Assembly (NCBI GenBank): GCA_018222915.1
Contig: JAAEZI010000003.1
Location: 98,895-162,894, forward strand
Direction: 5' to 3'
Length of the DNA: 64,000 nt
From: Algicola sp.
Lineage (GTDB): Bacteria > Bacteroidota > Bacteroidia > Flavobacteriales > Flavobacteriaceae
This document shows positions 17,247 through 25,758 of this stretch, one piece after another (position 1 is the first letter of the stretch; every line of letters starts with the position of its first letter). The translations under genes were made by a program, and so were the position numbers. The notes below the pieces were generated by a model. It worked only from the letters and a program-made list of their open reading frames with translations, had not been told where the DNA came from and did no database searches.

Positions 17247-19292
17247 ATGAAATTAAAATTATCAATATATATCGTAGCATTTTTAATGTCGGTAAGTGCA
17301 TTTGCACAAATTGACCGATCTAAAATGCCTGAACCAGGACCATCTCCAAAAATATCTTTGGAAAAGCCTAAAGAGTTCAAATTAAAGAACGGCTTGACGG
17401 TCTTAATCGTAGAAAATCACAAATTACCAAGAGTGTCTTATTCACTTACCATTGACAATAAGCCTATGACAGTAGGTGACAAAGCAGGCGTAGAAAGTCT
17501 CATTGGAGCGATGATGGGTAATGGTACAACCAATATTTCTAAAGATGAATTTAATGAAGAAGTAGATTTCTTGGGTGCCAGCATAAATTTTGGTTTTAGT
17601 GGTGCTTTTGCGAGATCCCTTTCTAAATATTCTGATCGTATTTTAGAACTTATGGCAGACGCTGCCATCAATCCTTTATTAACAAAGGAGGAGTTCGAAA
17701 AAGAAAAAGATAAACTTTTGGAAGGTTTAAAATCTCAAGAAAAAAGTGTGGAAGCTGTGGCTGGTCGTGTTGGATCTGCTCTGGCTTATGGAAAAAAACA
17801 TCCTTATGGAGAATTTACGACGGAAGAAACTGTAAATAACGTGTCTTTCGGAGATGTCGTATCTTTTTATGAGCAGTATTTCAACCCTAACAATGCCTAT
17901 TTGGTGGTCGTTGGAGATGTGGATCAAAAGGATATCAAGAAGAAAATTGAAAAGTATTTTGGACCTTGGGAAAAATCTGTAGGTGTTGACTATACCGTTC
18001 CTGAAGAAGCTCCAAATGCACAATACACACAAATCAATTTTGTTGATATGCCTAACGCCGTACAGTCTAATATTTCCTTGACAAACAATGTAGATTTGGA
18101 AATGAAAGATCCTGATTATCATTCTGTTTTAATCGCGAATAAAATTTTAGGTGGTGGTTTCAACAGTTATTTAAATATGAATCTTCGTGAAGAACATGGT
18201 TACACCTATGGCGCACGTTCGAGCATAGGGACTGATAAATACGCCTCTCGTTTCACAGCGGGTGCCGCTGTAAGAAATATGGTGACCGATAGCGCTGTGG
18301 TTCAAACTTTGAAAGAAATTAATCGTATCAAGACAGAACCTGTTGAACAGGACATGTTGAAAAATGCCAAGGCAAAATATGTTGGTGATTTTGTTCTGGC
18401 TTTAGAAAACCCACAAACTATTGCGCGCTATGCCTTAAACATCAAGTTGAATGACCTTCCTGATGATTTTTACACGACTTACTTACAAAAGATTAATGCT
18501 GTAACTGCAGATGATGTTAATCGTGTGGCTAATAAATATTTCAAAACACAAAATGCACGTTTTATTGTTGTAGGAAAAGGAAGTGAAATTTTGGAAAATC
18601 TTGAGAAAACTGGAATTCCGATTAAGTACTTTGATAAGTATGCCAACAGCACATCAAAACCAAGCTATGAGATTGAAATGCCAGCAGATATGAATGCTAC
18701 CAAAGTGATGGAAGCCTATATCGAGGCTATTGGTGGTAAAGATGCCTTAGACAAGGTGAATTCTGTATATATCACTGCTGAAGCTGAATTACAACCAGGA
18801 ATGATGATGAATCTTGAATTAAAGAAAACGAAGAGTAATCAATATTTACAAATCATCAATACACCTATGGGTTCACAAAAATCTGTGCTTGATGGTTCTA
18901 CAGGTTATACATCTTCAGCTGGTGTAAAAACTGATTTGAATGATGATCAAGTTAAAAGATTACAAAGCGAATCTTCACCATTTCCAGAAGTTAATTACTT
19001 AAATGGTGGTGTGACTCTTGAAAAAATCGAAATGATTGATGGTGAAAAAGCCTACAAAATTAATGTAGATGAAAACACAGCGATCTATTACAGTGTCGAT
19101 ACTGGATTAAAAATAAAAGAGGTTACTTCTAGTGAAGCTGGATCGTCAACAACGTTCTATAACGACTACCAAGAAGTTGCTGGTATTAAATTTCCATTCA
19201 CTGTTGGACAAACTTTCGGTCCTCGTCGCATTGATTTTAAAGTGAAAGAACTTAAAGTCAATGAAAACGTCACCGATGCCGATTTTGATTAA
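17247..19292 (+). CDS. M16 family peptidase-like, non-catalytic partner with extra C-terminal domain
   Basis: A 681-residue exported protein with a signal peptide ending near FAQ. Two M16 domains span about 40-460. The HxxEH position reads ESLIGAMMG, so zinc ligands are missing. The substrate-binding R/Y-type motif (HGYTYGARS) is kept. This is the usual inactive subunit of the heterodimer with the preceding peptidase. A further domain, about 490-681 (DALDKVNSVYITAEAEL, then beta-rich), resembles LolA/LppX-like lipoprotein-binding folds often appended in this phylum. The latter is an impression and not proven. A strong terminator follows. Confidence 0.88.
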   Translation: MKLKLSIYIVAFLMSVSAFAQIDRSKMPEPGPSPKISLEKPKEFKLKNGLTVLIVENHKLPRVSYSLTIDNKPMTVGDKAGVESLIGAMMGNGTTNISKDEFNEEVDFLGASINFGFSGAFARSLSKYSDRILELMADAAINPLLTKEEFEKEKDKLLEGLKSQEKSVEAVAGRVGSALAYGKKHPYGEFTTEETVNNVSFGDVVSFYEQYFNPNNAYLVVVGDVDQKDIKKKIEKYFGPWEKSVGVDYTVPEEAPNAQYTQINFVDMPNAVQSNISLTNNVDLEMKDPDYHSVLIANKILGGGFNSYLNMNLREEHGYTYGARSSIGTDKYASRFTAGAAVRNMVTDSAVVQTLKEINRIKTEPVEQDMLKNAKAKYVGDFVLALENPQTIARYALNIKLNDLPDDFYTTYLQKINAVTADDVNRVANKYFKTQNARFIVVGKGSEILENLEKTGIPIKYFDKYANSTSKPSYEIEMPADMNATKVMEAYIEAIGGKDALDKVNSVYITAEAELQPGMMMNLELKKTKSNQYLQIINTPMGSQKSVLDGSTGYTSSAGVKTDLNDDQVKRLQSESSPFPEVNYLNGGVTLEKIEMIDGEKAYKINVDENTAIYYSVDTGLKIKEVTSSEAGSSTTFYNDYQEVAGIKFPFTVGQTFGPRRIDFKVKELKVNENVTDADFD

Positions 19293-19311
19293 TCTAAAGC
19301 ACATAACTTAG

Positions 19312-19346
19312 AAAAAAACCGAAGCATGCAAGCTTCGGTTTTTTTT
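19312..19346 (+). terminator. bidirectional intrinsic terminator between the M16 pair and the EamA gene
   Basis: Stem CCGAAGC/GCTTCGG (19319-19325 with 19332-19338), a run of As before and eight Ts after. It serves both convergent genes. Confidence 0.88.
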
Positions 19347-20223
19347 ATGATCGTTTTTTATTCGCAAGATAGACGCCTAATAATATGATAGCACTGGCCG
19401 TCAGTTGTAAGAGACCAAAAGTTTCACCATCTAAAACGCCCCATCCGAATGCAACAATAGGCATGATATAGGTAACCGAAGAGGCAAAAACAGGCGTTGA
19501 TATTTGTACTAGTGTATTAAATAATACTTTAGCTAAGGCTGTACCAAAAAGAGACAACACAGCTACATATACCATTGCCATCTTAAACTCAGGATGTTCA
19601 AAAGTACGTTCAGAAAAAAAATCGGTGGCTATTAAAATGATGATGGCTGGAATAATAATGATGACATAATTACCTGTAGCAATACCCAAGGGTTTTACAT
19701 GCTGTAAATGCGCTTTAATGATGTTGACATTCAAGGCGTACATAACCGTCGATAAGATCACAAATCCGGCATATAAATAATTTTGTTCAGGGTTGAGATT
19801 GGCGCCTGATAATATCAAAATACAAGTGCCAATAAATCCAATAATAACGCCTACAAGTTGTTGTTTTGTAAATCCGATTTTAAAGATAGCAAGACCCAAT
19901 AATATGGCATTTAATGGGACTAAAGAATTCAAAACGGAAGTGATAGCACTATCAATTTCGGTCTCAGCAATAGCAAACAAAAAGGCTGGTATAAAAGATC
20001 CTAAAAACCCAGAAGCAGCAATCCACTTCCAAGCACTTGCTTCGATGCCTTTTAAGCTCTTATAACCTACTGTAAATAGTAAGAGTCCAGTGATGATCGT
20101 CCGAAGCGCACCTAATTGAAAAGGGCTTAATCCAAGTAAGGATTTCTTTATTAAAATGAATGAGCTTCCCCAGATAACCGATAATATCAGTAGATAAAGC
20201 CATTTTTTGTTAATTTTCCCCAT
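19345..20223 (-). CDS. EamA/DMT family transporter
   Basis: A 292-residue inner-membrane protein with ten predicted helices arranged as two EamA repeats (SVIWGSSFILIKKSL near the start of repeat 1). It is a drug/metabolite transporter superfamily exporter of unknown substrate, often amino acids or metabolites. The ATG at 20223 gives the conserved N-terminus. It is convergent with the M16 pair and divergent from the HMA lipoprotein gene. Confidence 0.9.
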   Translation of the reverse strand: MGKINKKWLYLLILSVIWGSSFILIKKSLLGLSPFQLGALRTIITGLLLFTVGYKSLKGIEASAWKWIAASGFLGSFIPAFLFAIAETEIDSAITSVLNSLVPLNAILLGLAIFKIGFTKQQLVGVIIGFIGTCILILSGANLNPEQNYLYAGFVILSTVMYALNVNIIKAHLQHVKPLGIATGNYVIIIIPAIIILIATDFFSERTFEHPEFKMAMVYVAVLSLFGTALAKVLFNTLVQISTPVFASSVTYIMPIVAFGWGVLDGETFGLLQLTASAIILLGVYLANKKRS

Positions 20224-20284
20224 ATAGTATCCTAACTAATTCACAAAAATCGTTAATTTTAATACACAACACCTCAATATTTAT

Positions 20285-20292
20285 TAAGTTTG
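20285..20292 (+). promoter_or_regulatory. -7 promoter element for the HMA lipoprotein
   Basis: TAAGTTTG matches TAnnTTTG and lies 24 nt before ATG 20317. It makes the in-frame upstream TTG at 20290 an unlikely start. Confidence 0.45.
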
Positions 20293-20316
20293 TTCGAAAT
20301 AATATCCTTATTAACT

Positions 20317-20826
20317 ATGAGAACTTTTAAACATATTTTAGCCATTGTATTCATATCTACAGCGATTGTTTCATGTAAAAATGACCAAAGTCCTGAAGTA
20401 AAAACGGTTGAAACTAAAGCCGAAATCAATACAAATGCCGCTAAAAAATTAGATCCAAATGCTACTTACGCAAAAGCCGAATTTGGTATTGAAGGAATGA
20501 CTTGTGCGATGGGTTGTGCAAAAACCATCGAAAAGAAAATTGCTAAAATGGATGGCGTGAAATCTGCCAAAGTAGATTTTGAAAAAGAGCTAGCCATGGT
20601 AGAGTATGACGAAGCAATGGTGACACCAACTTCATTGGAAGAAGCAGTTGCCAAAGCTGGTGAGACTTACAAGGTAAAGGACATGAAAACAGTCACATCG
20701 TTTTCTTCAGAAATACATGAGTGTTCTGCTAATTGTGATCAAACAACTTGTGCCAATAAATCGGAAGCTGAAAAAAAGGCTTGCGCTGAAAATTGTACAA
20801 AAGCTTGTTGTGCTAAAAAAGACTAA
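20317..20826 (+). CDS. heavy-metal-associated (HMA) domain lipoprotein with cysteine-rich tail
   Basis: A 169-residue lipoprotein starting at ATG 20317, with the lipobox ending at Cys20 (TAIVSC). An HMA fold spans about 52-122. Its metal loop reads GMTCAMGC, so the cysteines are Cys63 and Cys67 spaced C-x3-C, not the usual C-x2-C. A C-terminal tail carries seven cysteines (136, 140, 145, 156, 160, 164, 165) and ends CCAKKD. It probably binds soft metals such as copper or zinc at the envelope. No metal ATPase is adjacent. The metal is inferred. Confidence 0.85.
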   Translation: MRTFKHILAIVFISTAIVSCKNDQSPEVKTVETKAEINTNAAKKLDPNATYAKAEFGIEGMTCAMGCAKTIEKKIAKMDGVKSAKVDFEKELAMVEYDEAMVTPTSLEEAVAKAGETYKVKDMKTVTSFSSEIHECSANCDQTTCANKSEAEKKACAENCTKACCAKKD

Positions 20827-20846
20827 TTAGAATAGCATCAAAATTT

Positions 20847-20872
20847 AAACCACTCTACGGAGTGGTTTTTTT
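20847..20872 (+). terminator. bidirectional intrinsic terminator after the HMA lipoprotein
   Basis: Stem ACCACTC/GAGTGGT (20849-20855 with 20860-20866) closed by a TACG tetraloop, then seven Ts. It also ends the convergent CYTH gene. Confidence 0.87.
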
Positions 20873-21341
20873 ATGACCAGGTTTTAAATGGCTGAAGACT
20901 TAACTGCGAGTTATAATAACGTGGATCTCCTGTAACTTCTTCTCCCAACCAATCCGGTTTTTCAAATGGGTCGTCTGGATGCTTCAATTCTACTTCAGCA
21001 ATAACCAATCCCAGATTATCTCTTTCAAAAACGTCCACTTCAAAAAGATGCTGTCCAACAGCAATTTCATAACGCGTTTTATCAATAACTCCTTTTTGAC
21101 ATAACGACAATAAATCTCTGGCATCTGTGCGAGAAATTTCCTTTTCCCACTCAAAACGGGATAAACCATCAACAGAAGATTTTCCTTTAACCGTGAGAAA
21201 ACCAGTGTCTCCTTTTAATCGCACTCTCACCGTCCTTTCTGGATCTGTATTTAAAAACCCTTGTGTAATTCTCGTTTTTTTCTGCGCTTGGGCTTTAAAA
21301 TCTTCGGAAACCACTAAAAATTTACGCTCTATTTCTATCAT
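20871..21341 (-). CDS. CYTH domain protein (triphosphate tunnel metalloenzyme)
   Basis: A 156-residue protein beginning MIEIERKFLV, whose ExExK motif (Glu3, Glu5, Lys7) defines the CYTH/TTM superfamily. These proteins hydrolyse or bind triphosphates (thiamine triphosphate, tripolyphosphate) in a beta-tunnel. Charged pairs RVRLKG, EWEKEIS and EVDVFE line the tunnel as in short bacterial CYTH proteins. ATG 21341 matches the family start. A second ATG 12 nt upstream (21353) is possible. It is divergent from dinB. Confidence 0.88.
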   Translation of the reverse strand: MIEIERKFLVVSEDFKAQAQKKTRITQGFLNTDPERTVRVRLKGDTGFLTVKGKSSVDGLSRFEWEKEISRTDARDLLSLCQKGVIDKTRYEIAVGQHLFEVDVFERDNLGLVIAEVELKHPDDPFEKPDWLGEEVTGDPRYYNSQLSLQPFKTWS

Positions 21342-21392
21342 TGAAAAAGACATTTAATGTCTAAATTTACACTATGCTAGACGATTTACCAA
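21341..21392. promoter_or_regulatory. divergent promoters of the CYTH gene and dinB sharing one palindromic -7 element
   Basis: The self-complementary TAAATTTA at 21362-21369 has a TTG 18 nt upstream on the plus strand (21341-21343) and another 20 nt upstream on the minus strand (21392-21390). Either direction gives a Bacteroidota-like promoter. dinB ATG 21374 lies 5 nt after the box. Each -33 lies inside the other gene. Confidence 0.4.
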
Positions 21393-22483
21393 TTAGAAAG
21401 ATTATTCATGTGGATATGGATGCCTTTTATGCTTCCGTGGCACAAATGGACAATCCAGAACTTAAAGGTAAAGCTATTGCAGTAGGTGGTGGAGGCACAC
21501 GTGGTGTCATAAGTGCGGCAAGTTATGAAGCTCGAAAATTTGGTGTAAAAAGTGCTATGTCTGGTAGGCTCGCCAAAAAATTATGTCCAGATCTTATTTT
21601 TGTTAAAACTGACTTTGCACGTTATACCGAAATTTCTAAGCGTATTAGAGCAATTTTCTATGAATATACCGATTTGGTAGAGCCATTGTCTTTAGATGAA
21701 GCCTATTTGGATGTTACTGAAAACAAAAAAGGGAATCCGAGTGCTTCTTTGATCGCTCAAGAAATTAGACAACGCATCTTTAATGACATAGGGTTGACCG
21801 CCTCGGCTGGAATTTCCATCAATAAGTTTATTGCTAAAGTTGCTAGTGATTATAATAAACCAAATGGACAAAAAACGGTGAATCCAGAAGAGGTTATTCA
21901 GTTTTTAGAAGACTTAGATATTCGAAAATTTTATGGTGTTGGTAAAGTCACCGCAGAAAAAATGTACCAAAAAGGCATCTTTACTGGAAAGGATCTAAAA
22001 TCAAAATCTTTAGAATATCTTGAGGAGCACTTCGGAAAATCGGGTCGTTATTACTATCAAGTTGTAAGAGGGATTCATAAAAGTGAAGTGAAACCGAACC
22101 GTATCCGAAAGTCATTAGCCGCAGAACGTACCTTTAGTGAAAATTTATCATCTGAAATTTTTATGCTCGATAAGCTTGAGCATATTGCTGAAGAAGTTGC
22201 GAAACGTCTAGTCAAAAGTAAGGTGTCTGGAAAAACTGTGACCTTAAAAATTAAGTACAGCGATTTCACATTGCAAACACGAAGCAAGACCTTAGCCTAT
22301 TACATAAGTGATAAAAGTATGATTCTTGAAACCGCGAAGGATTTACTGTATCAAGAGTCTTTAAATAACTCTGTACGTTTATTAGGAATTTCGATGTCTA
22401 ACCTCAACACGGAAACCTCGAAAAACAGCGCAACAAGAGTTGATGAAAAACCTGTGAGCGTACAATTGAAATTTGAGTTTTAA
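21374..22483 (+). CDS. dinB: DNA polymerase IV (Y family)
   Basis: A 369-residue translesion polymerase. Catalytic carboxylates are Asp14 (VDMDAFYAS) and Asp108-Glu109 (SLDEAYLD). Tyr19 occupies the steric-gate position. Helix-hairpin-helix thumb and little-finger domains follow (about 175-369). The C-terminus ends VQLKFEF, which could serve as a sliding-clamp contact. No LexA box is evident upstream. Its stop overlaps that of the convergent regulator in a TTAA. Confidence 0.95.
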   Translation: MLDDLPIRKIIHVDMDAFYASVAQMDNPELKGKAIAVGGGGTRGVISAASYEARKFGVKSAMSGRLAKKLCPDLIFVKTDFARYTEISKRIRAIFYEYTDLVEPLSLDEAYLDVTENKKGNPSASLIAQEIRQRIFNDIGLTASAGISINKFIAKVASDYNKPNGQKTVNPEEVIQFLEDLDIRKFYGVGKVTAEKMYQKGIFTGKDLKSKSLEYLEEHFGKSGRYYYQVVRGIHKSEVKPNRIRKSLAAERTFSENLSSEIFMLDKLEHIAEEVAKRLVKSKVSGKTVTLKIKYSDFTLQTRSKTLAYYISDKSMILETAKDLLYQESLNNSVRLLGISMSNLNTETSKNSATRVDEKPVSVQLKFEF

Positions 22484-23958
22484 CAAACAGATTTTTGGTT
22501 CAGTTCCTCAACAATCTGTTCTATTTTTTTATTTTTAGCCGCCCTCTCTAAAACCAATGCTGGTGCTTGTCTTACCTCACAATTTTGTATAGGACATCGT
22601 TCACATGTAACTCCAACTTCTTCCGTTTTTATACTCTTATCCTCTAAAAATTTTAGCTTACGTTCTAATTGTTTATTGATTAATAAACCAATTGAAATAC
22701 TTCTATATTGATGCTCTCTAAAAGGATCTTTTGTTGCAGATGATAAAACTAAATACCTCGCATTATCGCCTGCATAATTAGACATTTGAATATCAAACTC
22801 ATGCGCTTTTTCACTTGTACTTATATCTTTTAAAACATTTAAAGATACCCAACGTCTACAGTAATGTTCATTAGTTTCATTAGCACGAGGAGAATGTTGA
22901 TGTGATAAATGAAGTTCTTTTTTTAAATGAAATTTTTCAGTACCAAGCTTATGTGTAAATCTTAAAAAGAATAAATTTTGAATATTAAATGCTTTTGGCA
23001 AAATATTAGTCAGTCGTTGGTAAAATGACTCAGGAGATGCATTAAATGTATTCATTGTTTTAATAAACAAAGCCTCATCAAATGATGATTGTTCAAAAAT
23101 AGCTTCCAATTGTAATGTTAAAGCATCTTTCGGAATCACAAGGGCGCCTGCAAAATAAGAGGCATAAAAGTTATTAAGAACCTGATCAAAACTTTCAAAT
23201 TTTATCCATGGAAACGTATATAAACGATCTGTAATTCCTAAAAAATTATAGGCAATTTCTTTAGCATAAATAAACGTACGTTGCGCTTCATCAATACCAT
23301 CAGCAAGTAATAATGTTTTAGTCTTGGGTACAAAAACAGAACGCAAATTTTCTAAAGCCTCATAGGTACTCAATTCGGCTTCATTAATAATGTAACCATA
23401 TTCTTCAATTAAAATTTCTTCTATATCCTTAGATGTAAAAGGCGTAGATAAGTCTACTTGATAGGCCTTTGAAAATTTTAAAACCTGCTGTTCTAAATCA
23501 TCAAAATAATTATTATTTGCTTCTTGAAATGAACGTACAGAAGCCAGAAAAAAACTTTCTCTACTAAAGTTATAATGCTGAGCAATTTCAATAATGGTGC
23601 TAATAAATGCATTAACTTTTGCTGGAGCATTAGACACAATATCTATTAAGTTGCTCTCTTTAATACCAAAAAGCTCTAACGGAATCTCTTTTAAAATTTT
23701 AGACTGAAGTAACTCGCCTATTGGCGCTAAGTTTTTATCCAGTTTTAAAGACACCATTTGATCATAAGGCACATCGAGCTTTTCAGATAAAATGGCAATT
23801 TTATCAGGTTTAGGGTATTTTTTCCCTTTTTCAATTTCGTTTAAATAGGATTTCGATAACCCTGAAATTTTTGATAATCCAAATAAAGATAAATTCTTAT
23901 CAGTGCGTATTTGCTTAAGTTTTAAGCCAAATATGAGTTTTATATATTCTTGTTCCAT
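22480..23958 (-). CDS. ScfR/RamB-like XRE-family regulator of the glyoxylate shunt
   Basis: A 492-residue transcription factor. An N-terminal HTH_3/XRE DNA-binding domain (about 8-65, LSKISGLSKSYLNEIEKGKK) is followed by an IrrE-like (M78-type) region (about 150-290) and a DUF2083-like C-terminal domain. This is the layout of short-chain fatty acyl-CoA regulators such as RamB. A Cys cluster near the end (CERCPIQNC) is typical of the family. ATG 23958 is preferred over the upstream in-frame codons because the family begins shortly before the HTH and because a promoter lies between. It is divergent from aceB-aceA, so it probably senses acetyl-CoA or a related acyl-CoA. Confidence 0.85.
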   Translation of the reverse strand: MEQEYIKLIFGLKLKQIRTDKNLSLFGLSKISGLSKSYLNEIEKGKKYPKPDKIAILSEKLDVPYDQMVSLKLDKNLAPIGELLQSKILKEIPLELFGIKESNLIDIVSNAPAKVNAFISTIIEIAQHYNFSRESFFLASVRSFQEANNNYFDDLEQQVLKFSKAYQVDLSTPFTSKDIEEILIEEYGYIINEAELSTYEALENLRSVFVPKTKTLLLADGIDEAQRTFIYAKEIAYNFLGITDRLYTFPWIKFESFDQVLNNFYASYFAGALVIPKDALTLQLEAIFEQSSFDEALFIKTMNTFNASPESFYQRLTNILPKAFNIQNLFFLRFTHKLGTEKFHLKKELHLSHQHSPRANETNEHYCRRWVSLNVLKDISTSEKAHEFDIQMSNYAGDNARYLVLSSATKDPFREHQYRSISIGLLINKQLERKLKFLEDKSIKTEEVGVTCERCPIQNCEVRQAPALVLERAAKNKKIEQIVEELNQKSVC

Positions 23959-23968
23959 AGTAACAAAA

Positions 23969-23997
23969 CAAAGGTAATCATTTTTGCGAATCATCAA
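23969..23997 (-). promoter_or_regulatory. promoter of the ScfR/RamB-like regulator
   Basis: On the minus strand TTG (23997-23995), 18-nt spacer, TACCTTTG (23976-23969). The ATG at 23958 is 10 nt after the box, so the leader is very short. Confidence 0.55.
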
Positions 23998-24002
23998 ATA
24001 AA

Positions 24003-24034
24003 AGCGAAAAATATATTTTTAGCGAACGTTCGCT
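24003..24034. promoter_or_regulatory. candidate operator in the regulator-aceB intergenic region
   Basis: A perfect 14-bp palindrome AGCGAACGTTCGCT (24021-24034) and a further direct half-site AGCGAA (24003-24008), 18 bp apart start to start. It lies between the two divergent promoters and touches the aceB -33 element. It is the obvious binding site for the adjacent regulator, though this is inference. Confidence 0.55.
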
Positions 24035-24064
24035 TGTTTTTTTAAAAACTTTGTTTTAATATTG
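24034..24064 (+). promoter_or_regulatory. candidate promoter of aceB-aceA
   Basis: TTG (24034-24036), 20-nt spacer, TAATATTG (24057-24064, one mismatch to TAnnTTTG). The aceB ATG at 24086 is 21 nt further on. The operator palindrome ends on the first base of the -33. Confidence 0.45.
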
Positions 24065-24085
24065 TCGTATAAAATATTTAAGACT

Positions 24086-25684
24086 ATGGAAAACACACTT
24101 TTAAAACCGTCAAAAGTTCAGTTCGCAAACAATGTAAAACATTACTTTCCAGAAATTTTAACAGATGATGCTCTAGAATTTATTACAGCACTTCACGAGT
24201 ATTTTAATTCCCAACGTCTAACCTTACTTAAAAACCGAGAAGCACAGCAGAAGGTTTTTGACAGTGGAAAATTTCCTCACTTCCCTCAAGAAACTAAAAC
24301 GATAAGAGAAAGCGACTGGGTTGCAGCTGATATTCCGAATGATCTTAAAGACAGACGTGTAGAAATTACCGGACCTGTAGATCGAAAAATGATAATCAAT
24401 GCTCTAAATTCTGGTGCCAAAACGTTTATGGCCGACTTAGAAGATAGTAATTCTCCAACTTGGAAAAATAGTATTCAGGGACAACAAAACTTAATTGATG
24501 CCAATAAAAAAACAATCTCTTTGGTCGATACAAAGCGAGGAAAAACTTACCAATTAAATGATGAAACAGCCGTTCTTTTAGTAAGACCAAGAGGCTTACA
24601 CTTAAACGAAAGACACCTCCTTATTAATAATGAAGAAACTTCTGGAAGCCTGGTAGACTTTGGTCTATATGTATTCCACAACACAAAAACCATGTTAAAA
24701 AACGGAACAGCTCCTTATTTTTATCTTCCCAAATTAGAACATTATACTGAAGCTGGCTGGTGGAATGACGTATTTAACTTTGCTCAAGCGTATTTAAACC
24801 TTCCGAAAGGCACATTTAAAGCCACTGTTTTAGTAGAGACAATTACTGCAAGTTTCCAGTTAGACGAAATCATTTTTGAGCTTAAAGATCATATTGTAGG
24901 CTTAAATTGTGGTCGTTGGGATTACATCTTTTCATACATCAAAAAATTCAGAAATCATCCAAATTTTGTGGTACCAAACCGTGATCAGGTAACGATGACC
25001 ACTCCTTTTATGGATGCTTATTCAAAATTGGTTATTCAACGTTGCCACAAACGTGGCATCCTGGCTATTGGTGGTATGGCAGCACAAATTCCCATTAAAA
25101 ATAATGATAAAGCCAATAGAGCTGCTTTAGAAAAAGTACGACTAGACAAAGAGCGTGAAGTTAAAAATGGTCATGACGGAACCTGGGTAGCGCATCCCGC
25201 TTTAGTTCAAGTTGCAATGAACGAATTTAATAAGCATATGCCAACACCAAATCAGTTACATGTGACGCGTGATGATATTAATATCACTAAAAGTGATTTA
25301 GTCGAGCTCCCTAAAGGCACCGTTACAGAAGCTGGAATTAGAAAAAATATTAATGTGGGTATTTTATATACTGAAGCTTGGCTACGAGGTCATGGTGCTG
25401 TGGCACTCTATAATTTAATGGAAGACGCAGCAACTGCCGAAATATCAAGAACACAAGTATGGCAGTGGTTAAAAAATGAAGTGAAACTTGAGGATGGCAG
25501 AACATTTAATCTTGAACTCTACATCGAACTATTTGATAACGAAGTTGAAAAAATTATTACCGAAATTGGTGAGGAGAATATTGCTAATAGCAAGTTTAAA
25601 TTGGCTTTTGAGCTTTTTGACAAATTGGTTTTATCCGAAAAGTTTGAAGAATTTTTAACACTTCCTGCCTATCAATATTTATAA
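24086..25684 (+). CDS. aceB: malate synthase A
   Basis: A 532-residue enzyme condensing glyoxylate with acetyl-CoA to malate. The length and motifs fit the short MSA type (E. coli AceB 533): TFMADLEDSNSPTW, the active-site Arg in LLVRPRGLHLNE, LVETITASFQLDE and LMEDAATAEISRTQVWQW near the catalytic Asp. The ATG at 24086 is chosen over an upstream in-frame TTG at 24062 because that codon lies in the promoter. It is first in the glyoxylate shunt operon with aceA 74 nt downstream. Confidence 0.95.
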   Translation: MENTLLKPSKVQFANNVKHYFPEILTDDALEFITALHEYFNSQRLTLLKNREAQQKVFDSGKFPHFPQETKTIRESDWVAADIPNDLKDRRVEITGPVDRKMIINALNSGAKTFMADLEDSNSPTWKNSIQGQQNLIDANKKTISLVDTKRGKTYQLNDETAVLLVRPRGLHLNERHLLINNEETSGSLVDFGLYVFHNTKTMLKNGTAPYFYLPKLEHYTEAGWWNDVFNFAQAYLNLPKGTFKATVLVETITASFQLDEIIFELKDHIVGLNCGRWDYIFSYIKKFRNHPNFVVPNRDQVTMTTPFMDAYSKLVIQRCHKRGILAIGGMAAQIPIKNNDKANRAALEKVRLDKEREVKNGHDGTWVAHPALVQVAMNEFNKHMPTPNQLHVTRDDINITKSDLVELPKGTVTEAGIRKNINVGILYTEAWLRGHGAVALYNLMEDAATAEISRTQVWQWLKNEVKLEDGRTFNLELYIELFDNEVEKIITEIGEENIANSKFKLAFELFDKLVLSEKFEEFLTLPAYQYL

Positions 25685-25758
25685 AAAAAACAATCCTGCG
25701 ATTGCGGCAACAATCAACAGGATCTAATTATTAATAATAAATAACGTATCCCAAAATT

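Noticed and set aside
17247..18700. A pseudogene or corrupted M16 peptidase
   Set aside because: Loss of the zinc motif is the normal state of the non-catalytic subunit in M16 heterodimers. The frame is intact and the length is full.
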